The position numbers and the translations under genes are program-made. The notes beneath the pieces were generated by a model. The model was not told where the DNA came from and did no database searches. It worked only from the letters and a program-made list of their open reading frames with translations. This document shows positions 29,840 through 29,879 of a DNA stretch of 29,879 nt, one piece after another (within the stretch, counting starts at the first letter, position 1; each line of letters starts with the position of its first letter). Source of the DNA: CAZBBC01 sp964489835 (GTDB lineage: Bacteria > Calditrichota > Calditrichia > JAJRVZ01). The stretch lies in NCBI GenBank assembly GCA_964489835.1, contig CAZBBC010000043.1:1-29879 (forward strand), written 5' to 3'.

Positions 29840-29878
29840 AAACCTGCGTCTAAGCCGCATCTTCGACCTTCTCTTGAA
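29840..29878. repeat. Terminal direct repeat, right copy
   Basis: Identical to positions 1-39 in the same orientation, and followed by A where the left copy has C. It lies just upstream of ispE at the end of the window. Confidence 0.85.
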
Positions 29879-29879
29879 A

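Noticed and set aside
1..29879. Circular plasmid or phage genome, because the ends repeat
   Set aside because: The repeat is only 39 bp, the next bases differ, and the content is core chromosomal with no replication, partition or phage genes.

Overview
The window looks like a 29.9 kb piece of chromosome from a Gram-negative-type bacterium with AT-rich DNA. The evidence is a TonB/ExbB/ExbD energy-transduction set, a periplasmic-type S41 processing protease, a bacterial ribosomal-protein operon (S6-S18-L9), PriA, IspE and an L25/Ctc-Pth pair. An MglA-type GTPase with roadblock proteins, a GH57 4-alpha-glucanotransferase, pyruvoyl-dependent arginine decarboxylase and a K+-dependent-type membrane pyrophosphatase together suggest a little-cultured lineage near the FCB group (Marinimicrobia, Calditrichota or similar). 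That placement is inference; I see no 16S or other decisive marker. Every gene I can support, 31 CDS and one tRNA, lies on the minus strand, so transcription runs from high to low coordinates.

Layout in transcription order. (1) 29764-25318: ispE, tRNA-Gln(TTG), rplY/ctc, pth, hppA. (2) 25078-23895: rpsF-rpsR-rplI, with a candidate autoregulatory leader hairpin and a clear terminator. (3) 23816-21375: priA. (4) 21308-15739: an eight-gene signalling cluster made of a soluble PAS histidine kinase, a stand-alone receiver, a DUF4388/PATAN-roadblock fusion, a roadblock protein, a winged-helix-like protein, a HAMP membrane sensor with no output domain, a second free roadblock protein and an MglA-family GTPase, closed by a terminator. 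It resembles the Streptomyces conservons in parts list but has different components, and is the best candidate for an undescribed system. (5) 15101-9329: an Atg22/UMF1-type MFS transporter, a membrane-anchored HExxH peptidase, pyruvoyl arginine decarboxylase, agmatinase and GH57 glucanotransferase, tightly packed as one operon. The middle pair would convert arginine to agmatine and then putrescine plus urea. (6) 8981-7353: an S41 protease. (7) 7125-5001: exbB-exbD-exbD-tonB with its own promoter and terminator. (8) 4770-490: ROK sugar kinase, YegS/DgkB-type lipid kinase, dGTPase-family HD hydrolase and M20 metallopeptidase, also tightly packed.

The larger gaps (1-489, 8982-9328, 15102-15738, 18635-18901) hold no credible genes but carry several dispersed repeat families. 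One is a small hairpin module (GCAGC-loop-GCTGC followed by GGTATGAATAGATCA) present six times. Another is a composite block found upstream of both the S41 and MFS genes whose internal hairpin shows a compensatory base change. There are also two MITE-like inverted repeats and a GC-rich patch of short tandem repeats. A 39-bp direct repeat sits at the two extreme ends of the window and probably marks where the assembly broke.
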